The notes beneath the pieces were generated by a model, which was not told where the DNA came from, searched no databases, and saw only the letters and a program-made list of their open reading frames with translations. A stretch of DNA of 64,000 bases from an uncultured Kocuria sp. (GTDB lineage Bacteria; Actinomycetota; Actinomycetes; Actinomycetales; Micrococcaceae), in assembly GCF_947500125.1 (NCBI RefSeq), contig NZ_CANMRA010000004.1, positions 1 through 64,000 on the forward strand, in the 5' to 3' direction. Positions 33,886-41,694 of this stretch are shown in pieces. How positions within the stretch are numbered: the first letter of the stretch is position 1; each line of letters starts with the position of its first letter. The position numbers were made by a program, and so were the translations under genes.

Positions 33886-33942
33886 GCGTCCCCGCCGGGC
33901 GTTCCCGGTTGTTCACGCCGGGCCGATCCCGGGCGGGGACGC
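33886..33942. terminator. Long-range hairpin after the van operon
   Basis: GCGTCCCCGCC pairs exactly with GGCGGGGACGC (11 bp) around a GC-rich 35-base interior that can fold further. A smaller hairpin, GCCGCCG-CTC-CGGCGGC, lies at 33841-33857. Together they separate the van operon from the convergent lipoprotein gene. Confidence 0.5.
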
Positions 33943-33980
33943 CCGCGGTCGGGAGCCGGACGGCGCGCGGCCGGGCGCGC

Positions 33981-34934
33981 TCACCACCCTGCGAGGTCCG
34001 TGCAGTCCTCCTCGTGGGGCAGCAGCGGGCGGAGGAGGACCGACCAGCGCTCGCCGTCCTCGGCCACCCAGGGCGTCAGCGTGTCGGCCGCCCCCGCAGC
34101 GTCCAGGACGGCGCGGGCCTGTTCGCCCGTGGCCAGCACGCAGCTGAGCCCCAGGCGCGGCTCGAGCGGTTCCCCGGGCAGCGGCGGTCCCGGCCACGGC
34201 ACGGGACGGGGCTCCGGGCCGTTCCGCGGATCCCGCCACTCGGTGACCACACCGGCGACCCGCTCCGGGACGTAGGCCTCGTACTCCCCGACGGCGTCCT
34301 CCGGCAGCACCGAGGCCGGGTCGCTCAGCTCTTGGACGAGGGCCTGCAGCTCGGCCCGTGCGGCCCGCTGCCCCGGCGTCAGGGTGTCGTCCACGTCCCC
34401 GGGCCGGTCCCCGCCCGGCGGACCGGGAGGCGTTTCGGCGCCCAGGGCGTACACCTCCCGCACATAGGTCTCGTCCTGGGTGCGCACGGTGAAGCGCGTC
34501 GAGGGCAGATCGGCCACCGGCGGGCTGCCGAGGTCCGTGGACTCGCCGACCCCCGCGCGGAGCGCGCGCTCGATCAGCACGGCAACGGCGTCCTCGTCGA
34601 CCTGCTGCACCTGCAGAGCGGGCAGGGCCGGGGGCGGGAAGACCGCGATCTGCGGGCCCTGGGTGATGACCCGGCCGTCGGCGTGGACGCTGACCACGGG
34701 CAGCCGGGACGCCAGCAGCTCCGGAGTGGTGAAGCCCCCGGTGTGGGCCACCTCGATCACCAGCCCCTCCGCCGGCACCGCCGGGGCCGTCGGCGTGCTC
34801 GGGGCCGTCGGTGCCCCCGGGCTCGTCGGTGCCTCCGGGGTCGTGGGGGCCGCCCCGGCGGGATCCCGCTGCGCGCACGCGGTGGTCAGGAGCAGGGCGG
34901 TCAGCACGAGCGCGGACCACGGGGCGCGGGGCAT
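33981..34934 (-). CDS. Secreted lipoprotein of unknown function
   Basis: A 317-residue lipoprotein: signal peptide with lipobox LTTAC (modified Cys at residue 20), then a Pro/Thr/Ala-rich linker with degenerate TPTAP-like repeats to about residue 53. The mature part contains EVAHTGGFTTPELLASRLP, a Pro-rich loop and a C-terminal WSVLLRPLLPHEEDC. I do not recognise an enzymatic motif. It starts seven bases after the stop of the DUF427 gene on the same strand. Similar actinobacterial lipoproteins are annotated only as hypothetical. Confidence 0.72.
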   Translation of the reverse strand: MPRAPWSALVLTALLLTTACAQRDPAGAAPTTPEAPTSPGAPTAPSTPTAPAVPAEGLVIEVAHTGGFTTPELLASRLPVVSVHADGRVITQGPQIAVFPPPALPALQVQQVDEDAVAVLIERALRAGVGESTDLGSPPVADLPSTRFTVRTQDETYVREVYALGAETPPGPPGGDRPGDVDDTLTPGQRAARAELQALVQELSDPASVLPEDAVGEYEAYVPERVAGVVTEWRDPRNGPEPRPVPWPGPPLPGEPLEPRLGLSCVLATGEQARAVLDAAGAADTLTPWVAEDGERWSVLLRPLLPHEEDCTDLAGW

Positions 34935-34941
34935 CGCGGGC

Positions 34942-35439
34942 TCACCAGCCCCGGCTGCCGGGGGCGCCTTTGAACGGGCCGGCCACCCGCGAGGTGATCC
35001 AGCCCCCGTAGGACCCGCCCTCCTGCGGGCGCACCCGCTCCCCGGCGACGAGGCAGCGGTCCATCAGCGCGGGCATCAGGGCCACGTGCCCGCGCAGGGA
35101 CTCGAAGCCCGGCGCGGGGGAGGGGTAGGTCCAGGCCGCCCGGGGGACGGTGCGCTCCCCGCCCCGCACGTCGAAGTACGCCGCCGCGCCCTTCCACTCG
35201 CACCACGAGCTCCCCTCGCACGGGACGAGGCTGCCGTCGGCGAAGGCCTCGCGGGGAAGGTAGTAGGTGGGCGGGTGGCTGGTCTCGAGCACCCGCAGCG
35301 CAGCCGTGGTCGAGGCGATGCGCTCGCCGCCCAGCCACACCTCCACGTGCTCCTGGCTGGGCTCCGTCCGGGGCGGTCTCGGGTAGTCCCACACGGACTC
35401 CTGGCCGGGGCCGGGAGCGTCGGGCCGGGGTCGTCTCAT
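34942..35439 (-). CDS. DUF427 domain protein
   Basis: A 165-residue cytosolic protein of the DUF427 family. The signature pattern is present: VWLGGERIASTTAALRVLETSHPPTYY (begin and end shown by V-W-L-G-G and P-P-T-Y-Y), then LPREA, then SSWCEWKGAAAYFDV, then WTYPSPAPGF. The family is widespread, small and uncharacterised; despite an old Pfam name (NTP_transf_9) no transferase activity is established as far as I know. The start at 35439 (MRRPRPD) gives the normal length plus a short polar N-terminus. It is followed closely by the lipoprotein gene. Confidence 0.85.
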   Translation of the reverse strand: MRRPRPDAPGPGQESVWDYPRPPRTEPSQEHVEVWLGGERIASTTAALRVLETSHPPTYYLPREAFADGSLVPCEGSSWCEWKGAAAYFDVRGGERTVPRAAWTYPSPAPGFESLRGHVALMPALMDRCLVAGERVRPQEGGSYGGWITSRVAGPFKGAPGSRGW

Positions 35440-35556
35440 CTGCTCGCCCTCCGAAGGCCGGTCCGGGGTCCGGTGCGGGAGCCCGGACGGAGGTGTGTCC
35501 TGCACCACAATGCTACGGCGGGTGACAGTGCGCTGGAGCGCCCGCCGCGGGGCGGA

Positions 35557-35562
35557 TAGCGT
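35557..35562 (+). promoter_or_regulatory. -10 element TAGCGT of a leaderless-type promoter
   Basis: TAGCGT fits TANNNT and ends six bases before the GTG at 35569. No ribosome binding site is seen. Confidence 0.5.
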
Positions 35563-35568
35563 TCTGCG

Positions 35569-36624
35569 GTGCTCACTACAGGACTTCTCATCGGTGCCGC
35601 CCTCGGATTCGTCCTCCAGCGCGGCCGCTTCTGCGTCACCGGCGCGTTCCGCGACGTCTGGATCGCGAAGAACACGTGGTGGCTGTCCGCCTTCTTCGTG
35701 GCCATCGCCGTCCAGGCGGTCGGCATCTGGGTGCTGAACGCCCTCGGTGTCATCACCCTCGAGGCCTCGGCCTTCCCGTGGCTGGCCACGATCGTCGGCG
35801 GCTTCGTCTTCGGCTTCGGCATCGTGCTCGCCGGCGGCTGCGCCACCGGAACCTACTACCGCACGTCCGAGGGGCTCGTCGGCTCCTGGTTCGCGCTCAT
35901 CTTCTACGCCCTGTTCGCGGCCGTCTCCAAGTACGGCCCGCTGGCCGGGACCACCGAGGCCGTGCGGGGCGTCACGGTCGGGACCCAGGGGTCGATCCAC
36001 GAGACCCTCGGTGTCTCCCCGTGGGTGCTCGTGCTGGTCCTCGTCGGCATCGCCGGCGTGTGGGCCCGCCACCACCTCACCAAGCCGCGGGCGAGGTTCG
36101 CGACCCTCCCGCCGGAGAAGACCGGCCTGAACCACCTGCTGTTCGAGAAGGCGTGGAACCCGTTCGCGACCGCGCTGGTCATCGGCGTCATCGCGATCAT
36201 CGCCTGGCCCGCCAGCTGGGCCACCGGCCGCGAGTCCGGTCTCGGCATCACCACCCCGTCCGCCAACATCGCGAGCTACCTGACCACGGGCGACGTCGAG
36301 CTCGTCGACTGGGGCGTGTTCCTGGTCCTCGGCATCCTGATCGGCTCGTTCATCGCCGCCAAGGGCTCGGGCGAGTTCAAGCTCCGCGTCCCCGACGCGC
36401 AGACGATCGTGCGCTCCATCGGCGGCGGCGCCCTCATGGGCATCGGCGCGGCGTGGGCCGGGGGCTGCACCATCGGCAACGCCCTGGTCGCCACCGCCGC
36501 GTTCGAGTGGCAGGGCTGGGTCAGCTTCGCCGTCATGATCCTCGGCACGGGGGCGGCCGCCAAGATCTTCATCGCCCCCCGCAAGAAGTCCGCCGCCCCG
36601 GGCCGCGTCCCGGCCGGCGTCTGA
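35569..36624 (+). CDS. tsuA: YeeE/YedE family thiosulfate importer (TsuA-like)
   Basis: A 351-residue membrane protein with about nine or ten helices and an internal repeat. The three conserved cysteine motifs that pass thiosulfate along the channel in TsuA are visible: GRFCVTGAF near residue 22, AGGCATGTYYRTSEG near 91, and AGGCTIGNALVATA near 304. It would take up thiosulfate as a sulfur source for cysteine synthesis. The partner TusA-like gene (TsuB-type) starts 35 bases downstream. GTG 35569 has a leaderless-type promoter. It is divergent from the DUF427 gene. Confidence 0.87.
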   Translation: MLTTGLLIGAALGFVLQRGRFCVTGAFRDVWIAKNTWWLSAFFVAIAVQAVGIWVLNALGVITLEASAFPWLATIVGGFVFGFGIVLAGGCATGTYYRTSEGLVGSWFALIFYALFAAVSKYGPLAGTTEAVRGVTVGTQGSIHETLGVSPWVLVLVLVGIAGVWARHHLTKPRARFATLPPEKTGLNHLLFEKAWNPFATALVIGVIAIIAWPASWATGRESGLGITTPSANIASYLTTGDVELVDWGVFLVLGILIGSFIAAKGSGEFKLRVPDAQTIVRSIGGGALMGIGAAWAGGCTIGNALVATAAFEWQGWVSFAVMILGTGAAAKIFIAPRKKSAAPGRVPAGV

Positions 36625-36659
36625 TCCGCACCGACCCCCAGCCCCAGGAGGCACCGCTC

Positions 36660-36887
36660 ATGGCACAGCACGTCCTCGAGACCGACGGTCTCGTCTGCCC
36701 GTTCCCCGTGGTCGAGGCGAAGGCCGCGATGGCCGAGATGCCCGCCGGCGACGAGCTCGTCATCAACTTCGACTGCACGCAGGGCACCGAGGCCATTCCG
36801 CGCTGGGCGGCCGAGAACGGCTACCCGGTGACGGAGTTCAGCAAGCGCGGTGCGGCCGAGTGGTCGATCACCGTGCAGAAGGCCTGA
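36660..36887 (+). CDS. tsuB: TusA-like sulfur carrier (TsuB-like)
   Basis: A 75-residue TusA-fold protein. The active-site Cys lies in the family motif DGLVCPFPVVEAK near the N-terminus, where classical TusA has LxCPxPV. It is the cytosolic partner that receives sulfur from imported thiosulfate, and tsuA-tsuB pairs are common. ATG 36660 follows CCCAGGAGGCACCGCTC. Two hairpins follow, so the transcript ends here. Confidence 0.87.
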   Translation: MAQHVLETDGLVCPFPVVEAKAAMAEMPAGDELVINFDCTQGTEAIPRWAAENGYPVTEFSKRGAAEWSITVQKA

Positions 36888-36912
36888 CCTCCCGCAGGCC
36901 CCACGCAGCGGC

Positions 36913-36950
36913 GGACCCCCGCGGCCGAGCACCCTCGGCCACGGGGGTCC
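36913..36950. terminator. Terminator hairpin after tsuAB
   Basis: GGACCCCCG pairs with CGGGGGTCC, and an inner GGCCGAG pairs with CTCGGCC around a four-base loop (one bulged A). It starts 25 bases after the stop of the TusA-like gene. Confidence 0.75.
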
Positions 36951-36962
36951 GTCGTCGTCGAC

Positions 36963-36992
36963 GGCCCCGGTCCGGCGCCGTCCGCCGGGGCC
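36963..36992. terminator. Second hairpin after tsuAB
   Basis: GGCCCCGG pairs with CCGGGGCC around a 14-base interior. It lies in tandem with the preceding terminator and just before the aldehyde dehydrogenase promoter. Confidence 0.5.
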
Positions 36993-37021
36993 GTGCCGCG
37001 GGTCACACCGGACCCTACTAA

Positions 37022-37038
37022 AATGAACACCGATCATT
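37022..37038. promoter_or_regulatory. TetR-type operator in front of the aminoaldehyde dehydrogenase gene
   Basis: AATGAACACCGATCATT contains AATGA and TCATT as inverted half-sites with seven bases between. It overlaps a -10-like TAAAAT (37019-37024), so a bound repressor would block transcription. The same AATGA-N7-TCATT arrangement precedes the amine oxidase gene (40206-40222), and a TetR gene lies between the two. Confidence 0.65.
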
Positions 37039-37082
37039 TAGAGTGGCAGGCACCGCGTTCTCGTCCCCAGAGAGGAACCACC

Positions 37083-38516
37083 ATGAGCGACGTCCTGCAG
37101 AACTACGTCGACGGCGCCTTCGTCGAGGCCCACGGCACCGGCCGGATCGACGTCGTCGACCCCACCACCGGCACGACGGTCGCCGTCTCCCCGGTCTCGG
37201 ACGCCACGGATGTGGACCGGGCCTTCGCCGCCGCCCGGAAGGCGTTCACGGCCTGGAAGCGCACCACCCCGGGCGAGCGCCAGCTCCTGCTGCTCCGGCT
37301 CGCGGACGCGCTCGAGGCGCACAGCTCCGAGCTCGTCGACGCCCAGCACCGCAACACCGGCCAGCCGCGGCAGATGATCGCCGACGAGGAGGTCGCCACC
37401 GGCGCCGACAACCTCCGCTTCTTCGCCGGCGCCGCCCGGACCCTCGAGGGCAAGGCCGCCGCGGAGTACCTGGGCGGGCACACCTCCTACGTGCGGCGCG
37501 AGCCGGTCGGCGTCGTGGCGCAGGTGACGCCCTGGAACTACCCGCTGCTCATGGCGATCTGGAAGCTGGGCCCGGCCCTGGCCGCCGGCAACACCGTGGT
37601 CCTCAAGCCCTCGGACACCACCCCGGAGTCCACCCTGGTCCTGGCCCGGCTCGTCGACGGGATCTTCCCCGCCGGCGTGGTCAACGTCCTGCTGGGGGAC
37701 GGCTCCACGGGTGCCCTGATGACCGGGCACCGGACCCCGGCCATGGTCTCCATCACCGGATCCGTGCGCGCCGGCCGCGCCGTGGCCCTCGCCGCCGCGC
37801 AGAACCTCACCCGAGGCCACCTCGAGCTCGGCGGGAAGGCGCCCGCCGTCGTCTTCGCGGACGCCGACCTGCCCGCCGCCGCGAAGGCGCTCGTGGAGTT
37901 CGGCACCTTCAACGCCGGCCAGGACTGCACCGCGGTGACGCGCGTCCTCGTCCAGGACAGCGCCCACGACGAGTTCGTGCGCCTGCTCGCCGCGGCCGCC
38001 CGGGACATCGTGACGGGCGATGCGGACGAGTCCAAGAACTTCTACGGCCCGCTCAACAACGCCCGCCACTTCGAGGACGTCTGCCGCAAACTCGCCGACC
38101 TCCCCGAGCACGCCAGCGTGGTCACCGGCGGGAAGCCGGTGGAGGGCGCCCCCGGCTACTTCTTCGAGCCCACCGTGGTGACCGGCGTGCGCCAGGACGA
38201 CGCCCTCGTCCAGGAGGAGACCTTCGGTCCCGTGCTCACCGTGCAGCCCTTCGCCACGGAGGAGGAGGCGCTCGAGCTCGCCAACGACGTCGACTACGCC
38301 CTGGCCTCGAGCGTGTGGACCACCGACCACGGCACGGCCATGCGGGTCTCCCGCGAGCTCGAGTTCGGGTGCGTGTGGGTCAACACCCACGTCATGCTGA
38401 TCTCCGAGATGCCGCACGGCGGGTTCAAGAACTCCGGCTACGGCAAGGACCTCTCGCTCTACTCGGTCGAGGAGTACACCCAGGTCAAGCACGTCATGCA
38501 CGCCCTGGACGCCTGA
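37083..38516 (+). CDS. Aldehyde dehydrogenase, probable gamma-aminobutyraldehyde type
   Basis: A 477-residue NAD(P)+-dependent aldehyde dehydrogenase. Catalytic residues are Cys282 (GQDCTA), Glu248 (LELGGKAP), Asn152 (TPWNYP) and Lys175 (LKPSD). The sequence is close to the PatD/YdcW-type group that oxidises 4-aminobutanal to GABA. Within this cluster it would take the aldehyde made by the putrescine oxidase at 40243. Both genes carry the same operator. ATG 37083 follows AGAGAGGAACCACC. It is convergent with the TetR gene. Confidence 0.88.
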   Translation: MSDVLQNYVDGAFVEAHGTGRIDVVDPTTGTTVAVSPVSDATDVDRAFAAARKAFTAWKRTTPGERQLLLLRLADALEAHSSELVDAQHRNTGQPRQMIADEEVATGADNLRFFAGAARTLEGKAAAEYLGGHTSYVRREPVGVVAQVTPWNYPLLMAIWKLGPALAAGNTVVLKPSDTTPESTLVLARLVDGIFPAGVVNVLLGDGSTGALMTGHRTPAMVSITGSVRAGRAVALAAAQNLTRGHLELGGKAPAVVFADADLPAAAKALVEFGTFNAGQDCTAVTRVLVQDSAHDEFVRLLAAAARDIVTGDADESKNFYGPLNNARHFEDVCRKLADLPEHASVVTGGKPVEGAPGYFFEPTVVTGVRQDDALVQEETFGPVLTVQPFATEEEALELANDVDYALASSVWTTDHGTAMRVSRELEFGCVWVNTHVMLISEMPHGGFKNSGYGKDLSLYSVEEYTQVKHVMHALDA

Positions 38517-38563
38517 GCCGGCCACGGCCAGCCGGCCCGCCCCTCGGGTCGCTCGGCCGCCTC

Positions 38564-38617
38564 CGGCGGCTCAGTCCCGTCCGGCGGCCCGGTCCTGTGC
38601 GGCGGCCCGCTCCTGTG
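38564..38617. repeat. 18-bp tandem repeat (three copies) at the 3' end of the TetR gene
   Basis: Three head-to-tail 18-base units begin with CGGCGG at 38564, 38582 and 38600; the last two differ at one base. Read on the minus strand they encode the A-A-A-Q-D/E-R periodic tail of the TetR protein. The stop codon lies inside the most diverged unit, so the number of units sets the tail length. Confidence 0.7.
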
Positions 38618-39272
38618 CGGTCGCCAGGCGCAGCCGGAAGCCGTCCAGCATGGCGGTGAGGGCCACCTCGAAGGACTCGTCCGCCGCTGCGGCGGCGTCC
38701 GCCGGCCGTGCCCGCACGGCGTCGGCGAACACCGGGGCGAGGTCCGAGCGCTCCCCGGGGTCGAAGATGTCGGCGGGCGCCGTGGCGTCGAAGGCGGCGC
38801 CGAAGACCAGGGACTCGATCGAGACGATGACGTCCGCGATGCCGGCCCGCTCCCACCCCGCGTCCGCGAGGCCGGAGGCCACGGTCTCGTACATCTGCAG
38901 GGTGTGCGGGGAGTCGGCGACAGGCAGCACCGCCATGATCGGGATCATGGCCGTGTGCTGGGCGTAGCAGTCCCGGTAGGACCGAGCCCAGCGCTCGAGG
39001 GCCTGGTCCCACGGGAGGTCGCCGAAGGCGGAGCGGTCGATCCCCTGGTTGATCGCGTCCTGGACCCGGATGAGCACATCGCGCTTCGACGGCGTGTGGT
39101 TGTACAGGGCCGAGGTGGAGACCTTCAGCTCCCGCGCCAGCTCCGTCATCGTCAGGTGCTGGTAGCCCCGGGTGGCCACGATCTTGATCGCGGCCTTGGT
39201 GATCCGATCCTCGGAGAGCACGGGCTTGCTCGGGCGCCCGCGTCTGCGCGGAGTGGTGCCGGCGGGAGCCAT
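38571..39272 (-). CDS. TetR/AcrR family regulator of the polyamine cluster
   Basis: A 233-residue regulator. After a basic RRRGRPSK tail, residues about 20-66 form the TetR helix-turn-helix (ITKAAIKIVATRGYQHLTM, ELARELKVSTSALYNH). A helical ligand domain follows and ends in an Ala/Gln/Arg-rich repeat tail (QERAAAQDRAAGRD) encoded by an 18-base tandem repeat. It sits between the aminoaldehyde dehydrogenase and the putrescine oxidase genes, both of which carry AATGA-N7-TCATT, so it is the best candidate repressor, probably released by a polyamine or the aldehyde. ATG 39272 lies after CACAGGAGGATCTGCTC. Confidence 0.87.
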   Translation of the reverse strand: MAPAGTTPRRRGRPSKPVLSEDRITKAAIKIVATRGYQHLTMTELARELKVSTSALYNHTPSKRDVLIRVQDAINQGIDRSAFGDLPWDQALERWARSYRDCYAQHTAMIPIMAVLPVADSPHTLQMYETVASGLADAGWERAGIADVIVSIESLVFGAAFDATAPADIFDPGERSDLAPVFADAVRARPADAAAAADESFEVALTAMLDGFRLRLATAQERAAAQDRAAGRD

Positions 39273-39402
39273 GAGCAGATCCTCCTGTGATCGGTACTGC
39301 GGGTCCGGGCCGGGCGATCCGGGCCGCGGGGTCGGGCGGTCACCTCCGAGTCTAGGGCGGCGGCCCGGCGACCGGGTCCTTGACCGCCGCCCCGCCGGCT
39401 CC

Positions 39403-39408
39403 TAGCGT
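39403..39408 (+). promoter_or_regulatory. -10 element TAGCGT of a leaderless-type promoter
   Basis: TAGCGT ends seven bases before the GTG at 39416. A -35-like TTGACC lies about 18 bases upstream of it (39380-39385). No ribosome binding site precedes the GTG. Confidence 0.5.
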
Positions 39409-39415
39409 GTGCCCG

Positions 39416-40141
39416 GTGAAGAGCGCCGACATCCACTTCTACTTCGATCCGACGTGCCCCTTCGCGTGGCTGACCAGCTCGTGGGTCCGCACGGTGACGG
39501 CCCGCCGGGAGTACCGGGTGGACTGGCGGTTCATCTCCCTGCGCCTGCTCAACGAGCACGTGGACTACGACACGTGGTTCCCGCAGGAGTACGAGGAGTC
39601 CCACACGGCGGGCCTGCGCCTGCTGCGCGTGGCCGCGCGGACCCGGGCGGAGCACGGGCGCGACGCGGTCGGGCGGCTGTACGAGGGCCTCGGGGCCCGG
39701 ATCTTCGACGCCGATCCCGTGCCCGTCGCCGAGGGGCCGGGCCACCGCGGGACCCGTGCCTTCCTCGAGCCGGTGCTCACCGCCACGGGGCTCCCGGCCG
39801 AGCTCGCCGACGCCCTCGAGGACCGCTCGTGGGACGCGGTGGTCCGGGCGGAGACGGAGGAGGCCCTGGCGCTCACCGGCCGGGACGTCGGGACCCCCAT
39901 CATCCACTTCGAGCCGCCGGAGGGCGTGGCCTTCTTCGGTCCCGTCATCAGCCGCCTGCCCGCCGAGGAGGACGCGGTGGAGCTGTGGGACCACGTGGTG
40001 GCCCTCGCCCGCTTCCCCGGCTTCGCCGAGCTCAAGCGCAGCCTCCGGGAGCAGCCGCGGCTGCGGGGCCTCGGCGTCGCCCCGGATGGGCCCGGGGTCG
40101 AGGAGGACTGGCACGCCGGGAGCCGCCGGACCAAGAAGTAG
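39416..40141 (+). CDS. DsbA-fold protein, mycothiol-dependent nitroreductase (Rv2466c) type
   Basis: A 241-residue thioredoxin-fold protein of the DsbA group. The active-site region is FDPTCPFAW (Cys14), where Mycobacterium tuberculosis Rv2466c has a CPWC motif; here the second Cys is replaced by Ala, so chemistry would rely on one Cys with mycothiol. The VGTPIIHF cis-proline segment and the helical insertion domain match this family. It would act in mycothiol-linked reduction. A leaderless promoter sits directly upstream. It lies between the TetR and putrescine oxidase genes but has no copy of the shared operator. Confidence 0.82.
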   Translation: MKSADIHFYFDPTCPFAWLTSSWVRTVTARREYRVDWRFISLRLLNEHVDYDTWFPQEYEESHTAGLRLLRVAARTRAEHGRDAVGRLYEGLGARIFDADPVPVAEGPGHRGTRAFLEPVLTATGLPAELADALEDRSWDAVVRAETEEALALTGRDVGTPIIHFEPPEGVAFFGPVISRLPAEEDAVELWDHVVALARFPGFAELKRSLREQPRLRGLGVAPDGPGVEEDWHAGSRRTKK

Positions 40142-40205
40142 GCGGTCCCGCCGCCGTGTGAATTCTTTGTCGCGGGTCTTGACGGACCGCTGTGCCCGCG
40201 CGCTT

Positions 40206-40222
40206 AATGAATCAAGTTCATT
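40206..40222. promoter_or_regulatory. TetR-type operator in front of the putrescine oxidase gene
   Basis: AATGAATCAAGTTCATT carries the half-sites AATGA and TCATT with seven bases between, and the palindrome extends one more base pair (AATGAA/TTCATT). It overlaps the presumed -10 region downstream of a TTGACG -35-like element (40179-40184). It matches the site at 37022-37038. Confidence 0.7.
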
Positions 40223-40242
40223 TTAGCGTGAAGGAGAGCACA

Positions 40243-41694
40243 GTGACCGATCAACGCACCCTGGGCAGCCGGACGGCGCTCGAGCGCGACGTCGTCGTCG
40301 TCGGGGCCGGCCCCGCCGGACTCATGGCGGCCCGCACGCTCGCCGCCGCCGGGAGGTCCGTCGCCGTCCTCGAGGCCCGCGACCGCGTGGGCGGGCGGAC
40401 CTGGTCGAGGACCGTGGACGGCGCGTTCCTGGAGATCGGCGGGCAGTGGATCTCCCCGGACCAGACCGAGCTGCTCGCCCTCGTCGACGAGCTCGGCCTG
40501 GAGACCTTCCGGCGCTACCGCGAGGGCGAGTCCGTCTACCTGGCCCCGGACGGCACCCGCCACACCTACACCGGCTCCATGTTCCCGGCGGGGGAGTCCA
40601 CGATCGCCGAGATGGAGAAGCTCGTCGCGCTCCTGGACGGGCTCGTGGCGGAGATCGGCGCCACCGAGCCGTGGGCGCACCCGGCGGCCCGGGAGCTGGA
40701 CACCATCTCCTTCTCCGCGTGGCTGCGGCAGCACTCCGACGACGAGGCCGCCTGCAACAACATCGGGATCTTCGTGGCCGGCGGGATGCTCACCAAGCCC
40801 GCACACGCGTTCTCCGCGCTGCAGGCCGTGCTCATGGCCGCCTCCGCGGGGTCCTTCTCGAACCTCGTGGACGAGGACTTCATCCTCGACCGGCGCGTGG
40901 TCGGCGGCATGCAGTCCGTCTCGGAGGCCGTGGCGGCCCAGCTCGGGGAGGACGTCGTCTTCCTGGACACCCCGGTGCGCACGATCCGCTGGGCCGGCGA
41001 CGGCGAGACCTACGCCGAGCACGTCCCCGGCACCCCCGTGACCGTCTGGTCCGACCGGCTCACCGTGCGGGCGAAGGACGTGGTCGTGGCCGTCCCGCCC
41101 AACCTCTACTCCCGGATCTCCTTCGAGCCGCCCCTGCCGCGGCTGCAGCACCAGATGCACCAGCACCAGTCGCTGGGCCTCGTGATCAAGGTGCACGCCG
41201 TCTACGAGACGCCCTTCTGGCGCGCCAAGGGTCTCTCCGGCACCGGCTTCGGGGCCCACGAGCTGTCCCAGGAGGTCTACGACAACACCAACCACGGGGA
41301 CCCCCGCGGCACCCTGGTCGGCTTCGTCTCGGACGAGAAGGCCGACGAGCTCTTCGGCCTGCCCGCCGAGGAGCGTCGCCGGCTGGTCCTCGAGTCCCTC
41401 TCCCGCTACCTGGGGGAGGAGGCCCTGCACCCCGTGGTCTACTACGAGTCGGACTTCGGCTCCGAGGAGTGGACCCGCGGCGCCTACGCCGCCAGCTACG
41501 ACCTCGGCGGGCTGCACCGCTACGGCGCCCACCAGCGCACCCCCGTGGGCCCGATCCGCTGGGCCTGCTCCGACCTCGCCGCCGAGGGCTACCAGCACGT
41601 CGACGGCGCCCTGCGCCAGGGCCGGCTCGCCGCCGCCGAGATCCTCGGCGCCGGCACCTCTCCCGTCGCGGCGATGCAGGGAGCCGGACGGTGA
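40243..41694 (+). CDS. puo: Flavin monoamine oxidase, probable putrescine oxidase
   Basis: A 483-residue FAD-dependent amine oxidase. The N-terminal dinucleotide motif is VVVGAGPAGLMAARTL (about 18-33), followed by the GG motif LEARDRVGGRTW. The LEIGGQWISPDQ segment and the C-terminal flavin contact EEWTRGAYAASY / WACSDLAAEGYQHVDGAL are typical of putrescine/monoamine oxidases. Kocuria rosea (Micrococcus rubens) putrescine oxidase is the classical member and has nearly this length. It would convert putrescine to 4-aminobutanal, NH3 and H2O2. GTG 40243 follows AAGGAGAGCACA. It leads an operon with the universal stress protein and permease, each overlapping by four bases. Confidence 0.88.
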   Translation: MTDQRTLGSRTALERDVVVVGAGPAGLMAARTLAAAGRSVAVLEARDRVGGRTWSRTVDGAFLEIGGQWISPDQTELLALVDELGLETFRRYREGESVYLAPDGTRHTYTGSMFPAGESTIAEMEKLVALLDGLVAEIGATEPWAHPAARELDTISFSAWLRQHSDDEAACNNIGIFVAGGMLTKPAHAFSALQAVLMAASAGSFSNLVDEDFILDRRVVGGMQSVSEAVAAQLGEDVVFLDTPVRTIRWAGDGETYAEHVPGTPVTVWSDRLTVRAKDVVVAVPPNLYSRISFEPPLPRLQHQMHQHQSLGLVIKVHAVYETPFWRAKGLSGTGFGAHELSQEVYDNTNHGDPRGTLVGFVSDEKADELFGLPAEERRRLVLESLSRYLGEEALHPVVYYESDFGSEEWTRGAYAASYDLGGLHRYGAHQRTPVGPIRWACSDLAAEGYQHVDGALRQGRLAAAEILGAGTSPVAAMQGAGR

